A stretch of DNA of 64,000 bases, taken from positions 240,020 through 304,019 of the forward strand of contig NZMY01000002.1 of assembly GCA_002694745.1 (NCBI GenBank). The letters run 5' to 3'. The DNA comes from Croceicoccus sp. (GTDB lineage: Bacteria > Pseudomonadota > Alphaproteobacteria > Sphingomonadales > Sphingomonadaceae). The notes below the pieces were generated by a model that was not told where the DNA came from, did no database searches, and saw nothing but the letters and a program-made list of their open reading frames with translations. Below are positions 18,320 to 28,110 of this stretch, piece after piece; the stretch's first letter is position 1, and each line of letters starts with the position of its first letter. The position numbers and the translations under genes are program-made.

Positions 18320-18402
18320 CGGGGCTCCGTTCGGCGAATTAAGGGACCGGCGCCGCCTGATTGCATTTGCCAACCCATGGGCGCAATCGCTAACCGGCGG
18401 GC

Positions 18403-19770
18403 ATGAGCACAAATGCACAACAGATCCATATCATCGGCGGCGGGCTTGCAGGCAGCGAGGCGGCGTGGCAGCTGGCGCGGCGCGGGTTCAGCGTCCGGCT
18501 TTCGGAAATGCGCGGGGGCGGAGACAGCACCGACGCGCATCACACCGATGGGCTGGCCGAACTGGTCTGCTCGAACTCGTTCCGGTCCGACGACGACACG
18601 TCCAACGCGGTGGGCCTGCTGCATCACGAGATGCGGCAATGCGATTCCCTGATCATGCGCGCCGCGGCCGAGGCGCAGGTGCCTGCCGGTTCGGCGCTGG
18701 CGGTGGACCGGGATATCTTCTCCGCCCATGTCGAGAAGGCATTGGCGGAACTGCCGAATGTCACCATCGTGCGCGAGCGGATCGATACGCTGCCAGCCGA
18801 GGGCCTGACCATCGTCGCGACCGGTCCGCTGACCGCCGCCACGCTGGCGCAAAGCATTGGCGCCGCCACCGGAGCGGACAGCCTGGCGTTCTTCGATGCG
18901 ATCGCGCCCATCGTTCACCGCGACACGGTCGACATGGACATCTGCTGGATGGCGTCCCGCTGGGATAAGGGAGATACCAAGGATTACATCAACTGCCCGA
19001 TGAACCGGGAGCAATATCTGGCTTTCCGGCAAGGGCTGCTCGACGGAGAAAAGACCGAGTTCAAGGAATGGGAAGCGAACACGCCCTATTTCGAAGGCTG
19101 CATGCCGATCGAGGTCATGGCCGCGCGCGGCGAGGATACGCTGCGCTTCGGGCCGATGAAGCCCGTTGGCCTCGACAATCCGCATGCCGCGACGCCGGAG
19201 TTTCCCAAGGGCCGCTGGCCCTATGCCGTGGTCCAGCTTCGGCAGGACAACCGTCTGGGCACGCTGTGGAACATGGTCGGTTTTCAGACCAAGCTGAAGC
19301 ATGGCGCGCAGAAGGCCTTGTTTCGCACCATACCGGGGCTGGAGAACGCCGAGTTTGCGCGGCTGGGCGGGCTGCACCGCAACACATTCCTGAACTCGCC
19401 GATCCTGCTGGACCGGCAGTTGCGGTTGAAATCAGCGCCGCATATCCGCTTTGCCGGGCAGATCACCGGCTGCGAAGGCTATGTCGAAAGCGCGGCAGTC
19501 GGACTGATGGCGGGCATGATGGCGGCAAACGAATTGTCGGGCCGCGACTGGCAATCGCCGCCGCGCACGACCGCGATGGGCGCTTTGCTGTCGCATATTA
19601 CCGGCGATGCAGAGGCAGAGACCTATCAGCCGATGAACGTCAATTTCGGCCTGTTCCCGATGCCCGACGAAGCGGTCAGGAAAAAGGAACGCAAGCGAGC
19701 CTATACCGACCGTGCAAAGCGCGACATGGCCGAATGGCTTGGCAACACCAAGGTCGCCGAACCCGCCTGA
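18403..19770 (+). CDS. trmFO: Folate/FAD-dependent tRNA (uracil-54-C5) methyltransferase
   Basis: TrmFO makes ribothymidine at position 54 of tRNA using methylenetetrahydrofolate and FADH2. The N-terminal dinucleotide fold has GGGLAGSE (residues 12-19). Family motifs include [24 protein letters not shown] and the late [18 protein letters not shown] segment. The length of 455 residues is normal. It starts divergently from the YhhN-like gene (about 80 bases apart) and ends four bases before the convergent EF-hand gene. Confidence 0.93.
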   Translation: MSTNAQQIHIIGGGLAGSEAAWQLARRGFSVRLSEMRGGGDSTDAHHTDGLAELVCSNSFRSDDDTSNAVGLLHHEMRQCDSLIMRAAAEAQVPAGSALAVDRDIFSAHVEKALAELPNVTIVRERIDTLPAEGLTIVATGPLTAATLAQSIGAATGADSLAFFDAIAPIVHRDTVDMDICWMASRWDKGDTKDYINCPMNREQYLAFRQGLLDGEKTEFKEWEANTPYFEGCMPIEVMAARGEDTLRFGPMKPVGLDNPHAATPEFPKGRWPYAVVQLRQDNRLGTLWNMVGFQTKLKHGAQKALFRTIPGLENAEFARLGGLHRNTFLNSPILLDRQLRLKSAPHIRFAGQITGCEGYVESAAVGLMAGMMAANELSGRDWQSPPRTTAMGALLSHITGDAEAETYQPMNVNFGLFPMPDEAVRKKERKRAYTDRAKRDMAEWLGNTKVAEPA

Positions 19771-19774
19771 CGCG

Positions 19775-20257
19775 TCAGCACGCGCATTTGGGTTTGGCTT
19801 TCTGCGGGCTGCGCTTGGGTGCGCTGGTCGCGAATTCGGTGGGGGTCAGGCGGTCGTTCTCGTCGGCGTCCATCTTCTCGAACCGGTCGACGGTGGTGAC
19901 GGCCCATTCCTCGAACGTGAGCAGATTATTGCCATCCTTGTCGAGCCTGCGAAACGCGTCGACCCGGGTCGACAGCATCTCGTTCCGCGTGATTTCAAGG
20001 TCGCGATTGCGGTCATAGCGGAAGAAGCGCTTCTGCTCGCGCGTCAGTTCCTGCGCCTTGGGCAAGGCCGGTCCCTGCATGCCCGACACGTCCGCCTCGG
20101 GCAGCGCTTCCGGCTCCGCATTCTCGGCGGTGGCCTCTTCTGCGGTGGGCAGAGGCGCGGCGGGGGTTTCCACCGCCCTGCCCTGCCACCAGAAAACCCC
20201 GATGGCGACCAGCAACAGCGCGCCGAAAGCGCCAATCAGCATCCGATTCATCTGCAC
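19775..20257 (-). CDS. Membrane-anchored or secreted EF-hand protein
   Basis: This is a 160-residue protein. An N-terminal hydrophobic segment (about 6-24) serves as signal anchor, an acidic Ala/Pro/Glu linker follows, and then come three EF-hand-like loops: DRNRDLEITRNE, DKDGNNLLTFEE and DADENDRLTPTE. It likely binds calcium in the periplasm, in the style of alphaproteobacterial calcium-sensor-like proteins. The C-terminus is Lys/Cys-rich (KPKCAC). The ATG two codons later is an equally possible start. Confidence 0.72.
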   Translation of the reverse strand: MQMNRMLIGAFGALLLVAIGVFWWQGRAVETPAAPLPTAEEATAENAEPEALPEADVSGMQGPALPKAQELTREQKRFFRYDRNRDLEITRNEMLSTRVDAFRRLDKDGNNLLTFEEWAVTTVDRFEKMDADENDRLTPTEFATSAPKRSPQKAKPKCAC

Positions 20258-20309
20258 CCTTTCCGACCGTTTCCGCGGCCGCCCATAACCCGTTCACCGT
20301 TAAGGAAAA

Positions 20310-21008
20310 CTATCGCCCCGTCAGCCCTGCACGAACCGCGGCGAGAAAATCGCCCGCGCCTCCATTCGCTCGGCGATCCGTCGCGGCACGCTCCGCCAGC
20401 GATCTCAGCACCGACAGGGGCCGCATCGTCCGGTCCAGTCGCCCCCTCGCCGGTTCGCTGGACGACAGCAGTGACATCGCCTGACCATATTCGCGCTCGT
20501 CGGACAGGTGCAGCGCGATATCGGCCAGCGACCAGCGATAGGCGCTGCGCTCGATGTCCTTCTGGTCCGCTGCGCTTCCAGCCAGTTTCGCAAGACCGGT
20601 CAGCGCCCGCGCGCGTCCGTCCGAGAGCGCTGCGAAGGACGTCGCAGGCAGAGGCGCATCGCCCACCATCGCTTCCCAGCCGTCGGCGAGTGCGGCAAGG
20701 CCCGCGCGTTCGGCATCCCAGGCGGCGAGCTGAGCCAGCAGCGGCTCGCCGGCAGGCCAGTCGCTGGCGGGCCTGCCGAACATCTCGCGCCACCAGGCTA
20801 GGCGTATCTGCGCCAGCATCGGTTCGCTGGCCTGCGACACGATTCGCGCCAGCCGCCGGTCGAGTTCCAACAGCGCTGTCCAATACGGTCTGGCACGGCC
20901 CGGCGCATAGGCCAGCGCCAGCATCACCGGCGGGGGCAGCGCCGCGTCTTCTCCGGATGCAAGTTCCTGAAATTGCACGGAATTGGCGGTTAACTTTTCA
21001 TTGACCAT
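20310..21008 (-). CDS. Squalene/phytoene synthase-like protein
   Basis: This protein of about 232 residues matches the alphaproteobacterial squalene/phytoene-synthase-like group also related to NDUFAF6. LALAYAPGRARPYWTALLELD is followed by EPMLAQIRLAWWREM, and the rest is helical. The aspartate-rich DxxxD motifs of active prenyl synthases are not evident, so a catalytic role is doubtful and an assembly-factor-like role is possible. The start ATG at 21008 was chosen because the frame upstream encodes a His/Arg-rich stretch unlike the family. Confidence 0.6.
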   Translation of the reverse strand: MVNEKLTANSVQFQELASGEDAALPPPVMLALAYAPGRARPYWTALLELDRRLARIVSQASEPMLAQIRLAWWREMFGRPASDWPAGEPLLAQLAAWDAERAGLAALADGWEAMVGDAPLPATSFAALSDGRARALTGLAKLAGSAADQKDIERSAYRWSLADIALHLSDEREYGQAMSLLSSSEPARGRLDRTMRPLSVLRSLAERAATDRRANGGAGDFLAAVRAGLTGR

Positions 21009-21119
21009 ATTCGTTGGCACCGCGCTTACCAGAGTTACCGTATTTCTTCCTGTCAAATCAGTGGGGTCACGCTCCGAAACGCACAGCGATTCGGATCTAA
21101 ACAGGGAGTTCGCACGCTT

Positions 21120-22610
21120 ATGACGAGCATTGATACGGGGCGCAAAGGCCTCCGCCGCTTTGCCAGCGCTTTGAAATCCTGTGCTTCGGCCCCCCATGCA
21201 TTGGGTCTGGGTGTCCGCCGTCTTGTCGGAGATTCGACCGGCAACGCCACCATGCTGGTCGCTTTCGCCATGCCGATGGTCATCGGCGGCGGCGGCATGG
21301 CCATCGACTTTGCGCAATTCTATCTGTGGAAGCGCGAATTGCAGTTCGCCAATGACCAGGCGGCCATCGCGGCAGCGTGGGAGGTGCTGGACAGCGGCAG
21401 CAGCGCAAAGATGACTGACCGCGCCAAGAACGCGTTCGCGGTGAACGAGCAGATCACTGCCAGCTTCAACACCGATCCGGTTGTCCAGCTCGCCAATTAC
21501 GCGGGCGGCGTCGGCAATTCGGTCATCGTGACCTCCAGCGCGACCAAGCGCCTGCCGTTCACCTCGTTCTTTACCAAGGGCGCGACCACGGTCAGCGTGT
21601 CGAGCCAGGCGGCCTTTACCGGCGGCGCAACCATCTCAAGCTGCATGATCGCGGTTGACGAGCACAGCGGCGGCGCCGTGACCATCGGCGGCAACGCGGT
21701 GTTTACCGCGCAGTGCGGCATCGCGGCGCTCTCCGACTCGTCCAAGACCTGTACCGGCGGCTACGATTCCAGCGGGACCTGCCTTGGCTGGACCGGCCAG
21801 GATGCCATTGACGACAATGGCAACAGCTATGAGATCAAGGCAGGCTCGATCGCCACGGCGGGAACCATCAGCGATACGCTGGCGGCCAAGGCCGAAGCGA
21901 ACGGCGATACGGTGATCGAACACGCAACCAATCTGGCCGATCCGTTCGAGGGCATCGAACCGCCGTCCAGCGAAGGCGTTGGACCGGGCACCTATATCTG
22001 CAAGGCCACGGGCAAGAAAACCCAGGCGACAATCGACGCTTTCAATGCAGGCAAGGCCGACACTGACAAGCTGGTCCTGGGCACCGCCTACCCCGGCGTT
22101 TACGAAGGCGGGCTTTCGCTTGGGTGCAACACGGTCTTCAAGGGCGGCGTCTATTTCATCCGCGGCGGTACGCTGACGATCAATGGCAATTACGGTGTGA
22201 CAAGCGAAAGCGGCGTCATGTTCGTGCTGGAAGACGGGGCGAACTTCAAGATCAATGGCGGCGCCGACATCAACCTGTCTGGCATGGATGAGGCCGACTT
22301 GCAAAACCTTGGCTATACCGCCGAGGAAGCGCATAAAATCAACACGATGCTGATCTTCGAAACCGATGGAAACGATGCGAAGCAGAACAATACGCTGAAC
22401 GGCAACAGCAACACGTTTCTTAACGGCGCTCTCTACACCAAGAACAATATCCTGGACCTTTCGGGCACGGCCGACGTGGCGAATGCCTGCCTCTTGCTGG
22501 TGGCCAACAAGGTCAATCTGACCGGTACGCTGAATATGACCAAGTGGTGCAAGGATCCGCCGAACCATCCGACCACCATCATCTATGGCAGCGTGTCGCT
22601 GGTGGCATGA
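21120..22610 (+). CDS. TadG-like pilus assembly / surface protein
   Basis: This is a 496-residue protein with the TadG/TadE-like N-terminus: a basic leader, then DSTGNATMLVAFAMPMVIGG and the AIDFAQFYLWKRELQ helix, the segment that anchors such proteins in the membrane. The long C-terminal region is Gly/Asn-rich and beta-helical in style (repeated N-G-N and T-x-x-G turns), so it is probably extracytoplasmic. It is the first of three genes with ATGA or short-gap coupling to two TadE-type genes. The remaining tad machinery (CpaF, TadB/C, CpaC) is not in the window. Confidence 0.72.
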   Translation: MTSIDTGRKGLRRFASALKSCASAPHALGLGVRRLVGDSTGNATMLVAFAMPMVIGGGGMAIDFAQFYLWKRELQFANDQAAIAAAWEVLDSGSSAKMTDRAKNAFAVNEQITASFNTDPVVQLANYAGGVGNSVIVTSSATKRLPFTSFFTKGATTVSVSSQAAFTGGATISSCMIAVDEHSGGAVTIGGNAVFTAQCGIAALSDSSKTCTGGYDSSGTCLGWTGQDAIDDNGNSYEIKAGSIATAGTISDTLAAKAEANGDTVIEHATNLADPFEGIEPPSSEGVGPGTYICKATGKKTQATIDAFNAGKADTDKLVLGTAYPGVYEGGLSLGCNTVFKGGVYFIRGGTLTINGNYGVTSESGVMFVLEDGANFKINGGADINLSGMDEADLQNLGYTAEEAHKINTMLIFETDGNDAKQNNTLNGNSNTFLNGALYTKNNILDLSGTADVANACLLLVANKVNLTGTLNMTKWCKDPPNHPTTIIYGSVSLVA

Positions 22611-23122
22611 TGAGGTTACGCGCCCTCCTCCGCCAGTTGCGCGACGACAGCGCCGGCTCTGCATTGATCGAAACGGCCTTCGTCGCGCCGTTTCTGATCC
22701 TGATGAGCCTGGGCGGCGTCGAGGTCGCCAATATGGTCAAACGCCAGCACGAACTGCAGAACGCAGCGTCCAAGGCGGCAGAGATCATGATGGCCGCCCA
22801 CCCCGAGAACGAGGCGGCGCTGACCACTGTCATGCAGCAGCTCGCCGCCGCCATCGAGGATGACACGGGGCTCAAGACGACCGCCATCGGCGCGAATGTC
22901 GAACCTGACGAGACGAAGAACGACGTCGGCTATGTGATGACCCGCTTCCGCTGCGGCAATGCAAAGAATTTCAAGAAAGCGGATACCGGCTGCACCGATT
23001 CGCCCAATGCCGAACGTTTCGTGGTCTTCCTGCTGCGCGATAAATACACGCCGGTCTGGAACGAATTCGGTCTGGGCGAGGCGCTGCAATACCGGGTCGA
23101 GAAATCGGTCCAGATCGGGTGA
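22607..23122 (+). CDS. TadE-like protein
   Basis: This pseudopilin-like protein of about 171 residues has a short basic N-terminus, then DDSAGSALIETAFVAPFLILMS, the TadE-type membrane anchor with the conserved Glu. The rest is predicted extracytoplasmic and includes two Cys that could form a disulfide. The start overlaps the TadG-like stop (ATGA), and a second ATG follows immediately, giving ATGATG. It is probably co-translated with both neighbours. Confidence 0.75.
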   Translation: MMRLRALLRQLRDDSAGSALIETAFVAPFLILMSLGGVEVANMVKRQHELQNAASKAAEIMMAAHPENEAALTTVMQQLAAAIEDDTGLKTTAIGANVEPDETKNDVGYVMTRFRCGNAKNFKKADTGCTDSPNAERFVVFLLRDKYTPVWNEFGLGEALQYRVEKSVQIG

Positions 23123-23126
23123 TCCA

Positions 23127-23573
23127 ATGACGTGTCAATCCATCCGTCTGGTTGCACGACTGTCGCGTGATCAGCGCGGCGCGGCGGCCATCGAATTCGT
23201 GATCCTTGCGCCGATCCTGATCATGATGCTGCTGGGTGTCATGCAGATCGGCCTCTATATGCAGGCGCAGAACGCGCTGAGCGGGGTGGCCGGCGATATG
23301 AGCCGCTACATGTCCGTCGAATATCAGAAGGACAATGAAATCACGAACACGCAGCTTGAGGCGCTGGCCTACACGCGTGCGGTATCCGCGCCCTATCTGC
23401 TTGACGGAGCCCGCGTCGGGACGACCGCCACGAATTCCGCGACGCAGGCAATTACCAATGTGCGCGAGATCGAACTGACGATGACCTATCAGGTGCCCAG
23501 CGTCATTGCCTTTGCAAACATGGGGCCGATGAATCTCACCTACAAGAAATCCATCTACGTCACGGTAACGTAA
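23127..23573 (+). CDS. TadE-like protein
   Basis: This 148-residue protein has the clearest TadE anchor of the three genes: DQRGAAAIEFVILAPILI at about residues 14-31, with the conserved Glu. A soluble domain ends in a hydrophobic beta strand (SIYVTVT). The start is four bases after the previous stop. It ends the putative tad-like operon just before a bidirectional terminator. Confidence 0.78.
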   Translation: MTCQSIRLVARLSRDQRGAAAIEFVILAPILIMMLLGVMQIGLYMQAQNALSGVAGDMSRYMSVEYQKDNEITNTQLEALAYTRAVSAPYLLDGARVGTTATNSATQAITNVREIELTMTYQVPSVIAFANMGPMNLTYKKSIYVTVT

Positions 23574-23600
23574 GCCAAATTTATCTGCCTGATACAAAAA

Positions 23601-23623
23601 GGGCCCGCCATGATGGCGGGCCC
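23601..23623. terminator. Bidirectional intrinsic terminator
   Basis: A perfect 10-base stem (GGGCCCGCCA and TGGCGGGCCC) has a TGA loop. It is preceded by AAAAA and followed by TCTTCGTTTT. It separates the plus-strand TadE-like gene from the minus-strand pdhB. Confidence 0.9.
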
Positions 23624-23647
23624 TCTTCGTTTTCGCCGTGGAACCGG

Positions 23648-25036
23648 TCAGTCCTTGTAGCAGACTTTCTTCGCAGCCTTCACGATACGGTCCGCATCGA
23701 TCAAGGCCAGCTTTTCAAGATTGGCCGCATAGGGCAGCGGCACGTCTTCGTCGCTGACGCGCAGGACCGGGGCGTCGAGATAGTCGAAGCCCTGCTCCAT
23801 GCAGATGGCGCTGATTTCGCTGGCGATCGAGCACATCGGATAGCCCTCTTCCGCGACAACCAGCCGGTTCGTCTTCTTCAGGCTTTCCAGCACCGTGTCG
23901 GCGTCGAGAGGACGCAGCGTGCGCAGGTCGATGACTTCTGCATCGATGCCCTCGCCCGCCAGCTTCTCGGCTGCTTCCAGCGCGAAGCCCACGCCGATCG
24001 AATAGGACACGATCGTGACGTCGGAACCTTCGCGAACGATCCGCGCCTTGCCGATGGGCAGGACCCAGTCGTCGACCTCGGGTACGTCGAAGCTCTTGCC
24101 GTACATCAGCTCGTTTTCAAGAAACACGACCGGATCGGGCGAACGGATCGCCGCCTTCAGCAGTCCCTTCGCATCGCGGCTGTCATAGGGCGCGATCACG
24201 ACCAGGCCGGGCACGCTGGCATACCACGGACCATAATTCTGGCTGTGCTGCGCACCGACGCGGCTGGCCGCGCCATTGGGGCCGCGGAACACGACCGGAC
24301 AGCGCATCTGGCCGCCCGACATGTAGTTGGTCTTGGCCGCAGAGTTGATGATGTGGTCGATCGCCTGCATGGCGAAGTTGAAGGTCATGAACTCGACAAT
24401 CGGCCGAAGACCGCCCATGGCCGCGCCCGTACCGATGCCGGCAAAGCCATATTCGGTGATCGGCGTGTCGATCACGCGCTTCGGACCGAACTCGTCCAGC
24501 AGGCCCTGGGTCACCTTATAGGCGCCCTGATACTCGGCGACTTCCTCGCCCATCACGAACACGCGCTCGTCGGCGCGCATTTCCTCGGCCATGGCATCGC
24601 GTAAAGCCTCGCGCACGGTAACCGAAGTCATCGAGGTGCCCTCGGCGATCTCGGGATCGTTGGCGCGTTCCTTCTTGGCAGGCTTCGTCTCGGGCGGCTG
24701 CGCACCGTCTGTATCAGCCTCGCGGCCGACATCCTTGCCTTCGCCCGGCACGTCCTTAACCTCAGGCTCGGCTGCTTCGCCGGCGACATCGCTGGCGTCG
24801 CCGTCGAGCACGGCGATCACCGTGCCGACCTTCACGTTCTCCGTGCCCTCGGGAACGGTGATCGCGCCGACGGTGCCTTCATCGATGCACTCGAACTCCA
24901 TCGTCGCCTTGTCGGTCTCGATCTCGGCAAGGATGTCGCCCGGCGAAACGCTGTCGCCTTCCTTGACCAGCCACTTGGCCAGCGTGCCTTCCTCCATCGT
25001 CGGGGAAAGCGCAGGCATCTTGATCGCGGTCGCCAT
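23648..25036 (-). CDS. pdhB: Pyruvate dehydrogenase E1 component subunit beta with N-terminal lipoyl domain
   Basis: This is the 462-residue E1 beta of the pyruvate dehydrogenase complex. An N-terminal lipoyl domain carries the modified lysine at residue 43 (ETDKAT), an Ala/Pro/Glu-rich linker follows, and then the E1 beta catalytic and C-terminal domains ([38 protein letters not shown]). The lipoyl-on-E1-beta architecture is typical of alphaproteobacteria. The start ATG overlaps the pdhA stop by one base (TGATG), so it is translationally coupled to pdhA. Confidence 0.93.
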   Translation of the reverse strand: MATAIKMPALSPTMEEGTLAKWLVKEGDSVSPGDILAEIETDKATMEFECIDEGTVGAITVPEGTENVKVGTVIAVLDGDASDVAGEAAEPEVKDVPGEGKDVGREADTDGAQPPETKPAKKERANDPEIAEGTSMTSVTVREALRDAMAEEMRADERVFVMGEEVAEYQGAYKVTQGLLDEFGPKRVIDTPITEYGFAGIGTGAAMGGLRPIVEFMTFNFAMQAIDHIINSAAKTNYMSGGQMRCPVVFRGPNGAASRVGAQHSQNYGPWYASVPGLVVIAPYDSRDAKGLLKAAIRSPDPVVFLENELMYGKSFDVPEVDDWVLPIGKARIVREGSDVTIVSYSIGVGFALEAAEKLAGEGIDAEVIDLRTLRPLDADTVLESLKKTNRLVVAEEGYPMCSIASEISAICMEQGFDYLDAPVLRVSDEDVPLPYAANLEKLALIDADRIVKAAKKVCYKD

Positions 25037-26094
25037 CAGTAGTTCTCCACCAGAACGTCGGTGTAGAGTTCGGACGGCTCCGGCTCGGGCGAGCTTTCCG
25101 CGAAATCGGCGGCTTCGTTCACTTGCGAACGAATGGTCTTTTCAAGCTCTTTCAACTTTTCCTCGTCAACGCCGCGCTTCAGCAATTCGGCCTTTGCAGC
25201 CTCGATCGGATCGCGCTTCTCGCGCATTTCCTGAACTTCTTCGCGCGTGCGATACTTTGCCGGGTCCGACATGGAGTGGCCGCGATAGCGATAGGTGCTC
25301 AATTCCATCAGCACCGGACCGCCGCCGCCGCGCACATGGTCGAGCGCAATTTCGATCGCGCCGCGCACGGCCAGCACGTCCATGCCGTCGACATCCATGC
25401 CGGGAATGCGGAAGGCGGTGCCGCGGCGGTGGAACTCGGTCTCGGCCGAGGAACGCGCGGTGCTGGTGCCCATGGCATACTGGTTGTTCTCGATCACGAA
25501 GATGATCGGAAGCTGCCACAGCGAGGCCATGTTGAAGGTCTCGTACACCTGGCCTTGATTGGCCGCGCCGTCGCCGAAATAGGCAAGGCACACGCCGCCA
25601 TCCTCACGGTACTTGTGCGCGAACGCCAGGCCCGCGCCCAGCGGAACCTGCGCGCCGACGATGCCGTGACCGCCATAGAACGCATGTTCGGTGCTGAACA
25701 TGTGCATCGAGCCGCCCTTGCCCTTCGAGATGCCGGCCTGGCGGCCGGTCAGCTCGGCCATGATGACCTTGGGATCGATGCCATAGGCCAGCATGTGGCC
25801 ATGGTCGCGATAGCCGGTGATGACGCTGTCCTTGCCCTCGGCAAGGGCCGATTGCAGGCCGACCGCGACCGCTTCCTGACCGATATACAGGTGGCAGAAA
25901 CCGCCGATCAGGCCCAGGCCATACATTTGGCCCGCCTTTTCCTCGAAGCGGCGGATCAGCAGCATCTGCTCGTACAATGCCATCAGCTCTTCGTCCGTCG
26001 CCTTGTAGGCACCGGCCTTGTCATAGGCCTCCTGCAGGCTGCGGAGCTTGAAGTCGGGATCGTCAGTCGGGGGCGTTACGCTATCGGCTGCCAA
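25036..26094 (-). CDS. pdhA: Pyruvate dehydrogenase E1 component subunit alpha
   Basis: This 352-residue thiamine-diphosphate-dependent E1 alpha decarboxylates pyruvate. The TPP motif runs from GDGAANQG to the IENNQYAMG region about 25 residues on. The phosphorylation-loop-like [11 protein letters not shown] is conserved, as is GGSMHMFS. It is the first gene of the pdhA-pdhB operon. AT-rich sequence on the minus strand near 26150-26165 (reading ATAATATAG) could be its -10 region, but no good -35 partner was fixed. Confidence 0.93.
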   Translation of the reverse strand: MAADSVTPPTDDPDFKLRSLQEAYDKAGAYKATDEELMALYEQMLLIRRFEEKAGQMYGLGLIGGFCHLYIGQEAVAVGLQSALAEGKDSVITGYRDHGHMLAYGIDPKVIMAELTGRQAGISKGKGGSMHMFSTEHAFYGGHGIVGAQVPLGAGLAFAHKYREDGGVCLAYFGDGAANQGQVYETFNMASLWQLPIIFVIENNQYAMGTSTARSSAETEFHRRGTAFRIPGMDVDGMDVLAVRGAIEIALDHVRGGGGPVLMELSTYRYRGHSMSDPAKYRTREEVQEMREKRDPIEAAKAELLKRGVDEEKLKELEKTIRSQVNEAADFAESSPEPEPSELYTDVLVENY

Positions 26095-26263
26095 GTCGGG
26101 TATCCTCGTTTCGGATCAGGGCTAATGGGGAGGATGCCCTGATTTCGCCGCCACGCTATATTATCACTTGGGCGATGGGCGCAAGCGATTGACCGGCAAT
26201 TCCAAATGAACTTGGCGAGCGCCCGATTGCAGAAATCGCAAATGCGACCGAATGCCGGAAAGA

Positions 26264-26638
26264 TCAGTCGCGCGGAACGACGATTTCGTCGGGATGCGCG
26301 ACGTTGAGATTGTTGCGCAGCAATTCGCCGACAAGGTCGGGATCGGCATTGTCGGGATCGAGCAGGTCGACGCGATTGGCAATCCGGTCACGCTCGGCCC
26401 GCAATTCGGCAAGCTCCGCCTCGCGATGCTCAAGCTTTTGGCGGGAATCGGCCCAGGCGCTGACGCCGGTTGGACCGACGAGCGCCAGGGCGGCAAAGGC
26501 GATCACGCCGATTGCGGCTGCCATCTGGCCAAGGCTGCGCTGACGGGCGCGCGGCTGGGCGGCGATCTTGCGCCCACGACGCACTAGGCCGCTATCGCCC
26601 ATCTGTTCGCCCCGCGCCTGATCGCCCCTGTTCGTCAT
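26264..26638 (-). CDS. ftsB: FtsB/DivIC-like septum formation initiator
   Basis: This is a small bitopic cell division protein. A basic cytoplasmic N-terminus is followed by one membrane helix (about residues 38-58) and a periplasmic coiled coil (KLEHREAELAELRAERDRIANR), then the LLDPDNADPDLVGELLRNNL segment typical of alphaproteobacterial FtsB. It would act in the FtsQLB divisome complex. Its place just upstream of pdhA is common in this group. The start is uncertain: ATG at 26638, or 26602 with MGDSG. Confidence 0.8.
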   Translation of the reverse strand: MTNRGDQARGEQMGDSGLVRRGRKIAAQPRARQRSLGQMAAAIGVIAFAALALVGPTGVSAWADSRQKLEHREAELAELRAERDRIANRVDLLDPDNADPDLVGELLRNNLNVAHPDEIVVPRD

Positions 26639-26780
26639 AAGTCAGGAGAATCACACTCGGCGAGTGGAATCAAGCGGTTTGCGGCGGATATTCGCCCGGC
26701 GCGCCGCCAAATACGGTGAATAAGTGAAATTAACGCCCGCGCCCGCCGCAGGCCCGCCCGCGCAGGCCTGCCGCGCGCAC

Positions 26781-27932
26781 CTAGAATGCCTCGCCAATCG
26801 AGACGTAGAGCGCGCTGCTGTCCCGCCCGATCGCCGCGTCGATGCGCAGATTGATTCCATAGCTTTCCGCAGCAAGATAGCGAACGCCGCCACCGACGGC
26901 GGGAAGCAGCCTGCCGCCCAGCGCATCGCCGAAACTGCCGCCTGTTGCTCCGATGCCGACAAAACCGACGACACCGAACCGGCGCGATACGGGCTGGCGC
27001 CATTCCGCCTCTGCCGCCCAGCTGGACAGGTCGCGGAACCGGTCGCCCGGATAGCCGCGCAGCCCGATCATGCACAAATCGAAGAACGGCGTGTCACCGC
27101 TTGCGGAACAGCCGCGCAGCTGGAGCGCTGCCGAACTGCGCCCCTGGCCGGGGATATAGTGACGGGCATAGGCCTGCTTCTTATCATAGGCCCTCGCCTC
27201 GCCGCCTGCCGGAATGGCGAAGATCCACTGACCGTTCAGGATCGTCCCCTCGCGCGGCGCAAACGCATCGCTGGTCGTGTCATAGGTGAAGATCGGTCCA
27301 ATCTGCACGAGATCGACCCTGCCCTCATATTCGGCGGGATCGAACAGCGGCGCGGGATCGGACTCGTCGCGAAGCTGCGAATTCTTGGACAGGAAGCGCG
27401 CCCGTCCGCCGACGAACAGCTCCGGCCCGATCCGCAGCCGGGCCGTGGCCGAGGCGAGAAACGTCTTTTCCTTCGTCTCCACCCAGGCATCGCCGCCGGC
27501 CGATCCGTCCTGCGGGTAATATCGCTTGTGGATCTCACCATAGCCGCCGAGCAGGTCCACCCTGATGCGGTCGCGGTCGAGCGACATCTTGTGCAGGCCG
27601 GCCAGCCCCCTGCTGCCGTTCGAGGTATAGACCGCGCCGATCCCGCTTGCCCAAGGGCGCGAGGCCGGGTCGGGCTTGTAGAACCAGCCGCCCGCCACCG
27701 CGAGGCCAGCCCCCAGCTGCGGCGTGACGAAAGGCACCGGCACCACGATGCTGTCGGTATCCGGCCCTGCCTGACGATCGGGATCGATACCTGCCGCTGT
27801 CACCGTATCGACTTCGTCGGCAACGCCCAGATCCTGCTGGTCCTGCGCCGCCGCGCCTGTCGGAGCGGTCGTCAGCGCGAGAAAGACACCGATGATGCCG
27901 AGGAAGCGCGCGTTCGCTGGCAGCGTGACCAT
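26781..27932 (-). CDS. Omp85-type (BamA/TamA C-terminal) outer-membrane barrel protein
   Basis: This protein of about 383 residues has a Sec signal peptide (ending near TGAAAQ), no obvious POTRA repeats, and a long beta-barrel region. LRGYPGDRF matches the conserved loop 6 VRG(F/Y) motif of the Omp85 superfamily, and the chain ends in a terminal Phe. The short N-terminus suggests a BamA/TamA-domain-only protein with unknown substrate. The second ATG at 27932, with GGAGAG just upstream, was preferred to 27944. Confidence 0.72.
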   Translation of the reverse strand: MVTLPANARFLGIIGVFLALTTAPTGAAAQDQQDLGVADEVDTVTAAGIDPDRQAGPDTDSIVVPVPFVTPQLGAGLAVAGGWFYKPDPASRPWASGIGAVYTSNGSRGLAGLHKMSLDRDRIRVDLLGGYGEIHKRYYPQDGSAGGDAWVETKEKTFLASATARLRIGPELFVGGRARFLSKNSQLRDESDPAPLFDPAEYEGRVDLVQIGPIFTYDTTSDAFAPREGTILNGQWIFAIPAGGEARAYDKKQAYARHYIPGQGRSSAALQLRGCSASGDTPFFDLCMIGLRGYPGDRFRDLSSWAAEAEWRQPVSRRFGVVGFVGIGATGGSFGDALGGRLLPAVGGGVRYLAAESYGINLRIDAAIGRDSSALYVSIGEAF

Positions 27933-28083
27933 CCCGCTCTCCATGGCTGGCGCGAATGCGCGATCAATAGACCAGCACGTGGCGACATGCCAGCCACCTG
28001 CGGCAAACCATCATTCAATCATCGGCTTTCCATCATTCCATATCGGGCCCGATAGGATCAGCGTTGCTGGCAATGACATACCA

Positions 28084-28097
28084 GTTGGGGACCCAAC
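28084..28097. promoter_or_regulatory. Short perfect inverted repeat in the leader of the TbpB-like lipoprotein gene
   Basis: GTTGGG and CCCAAC are separated by two bases, immediately upstream of the ribosome site (GAGGATAAGG) of the lipoprotein gene at 28111. It could be an operator or a small leader hairpin. Nothing else supports it. Confidence 0.3.
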
Positions 28098-28110
28098 CGA
28101 GGATAAGGCC

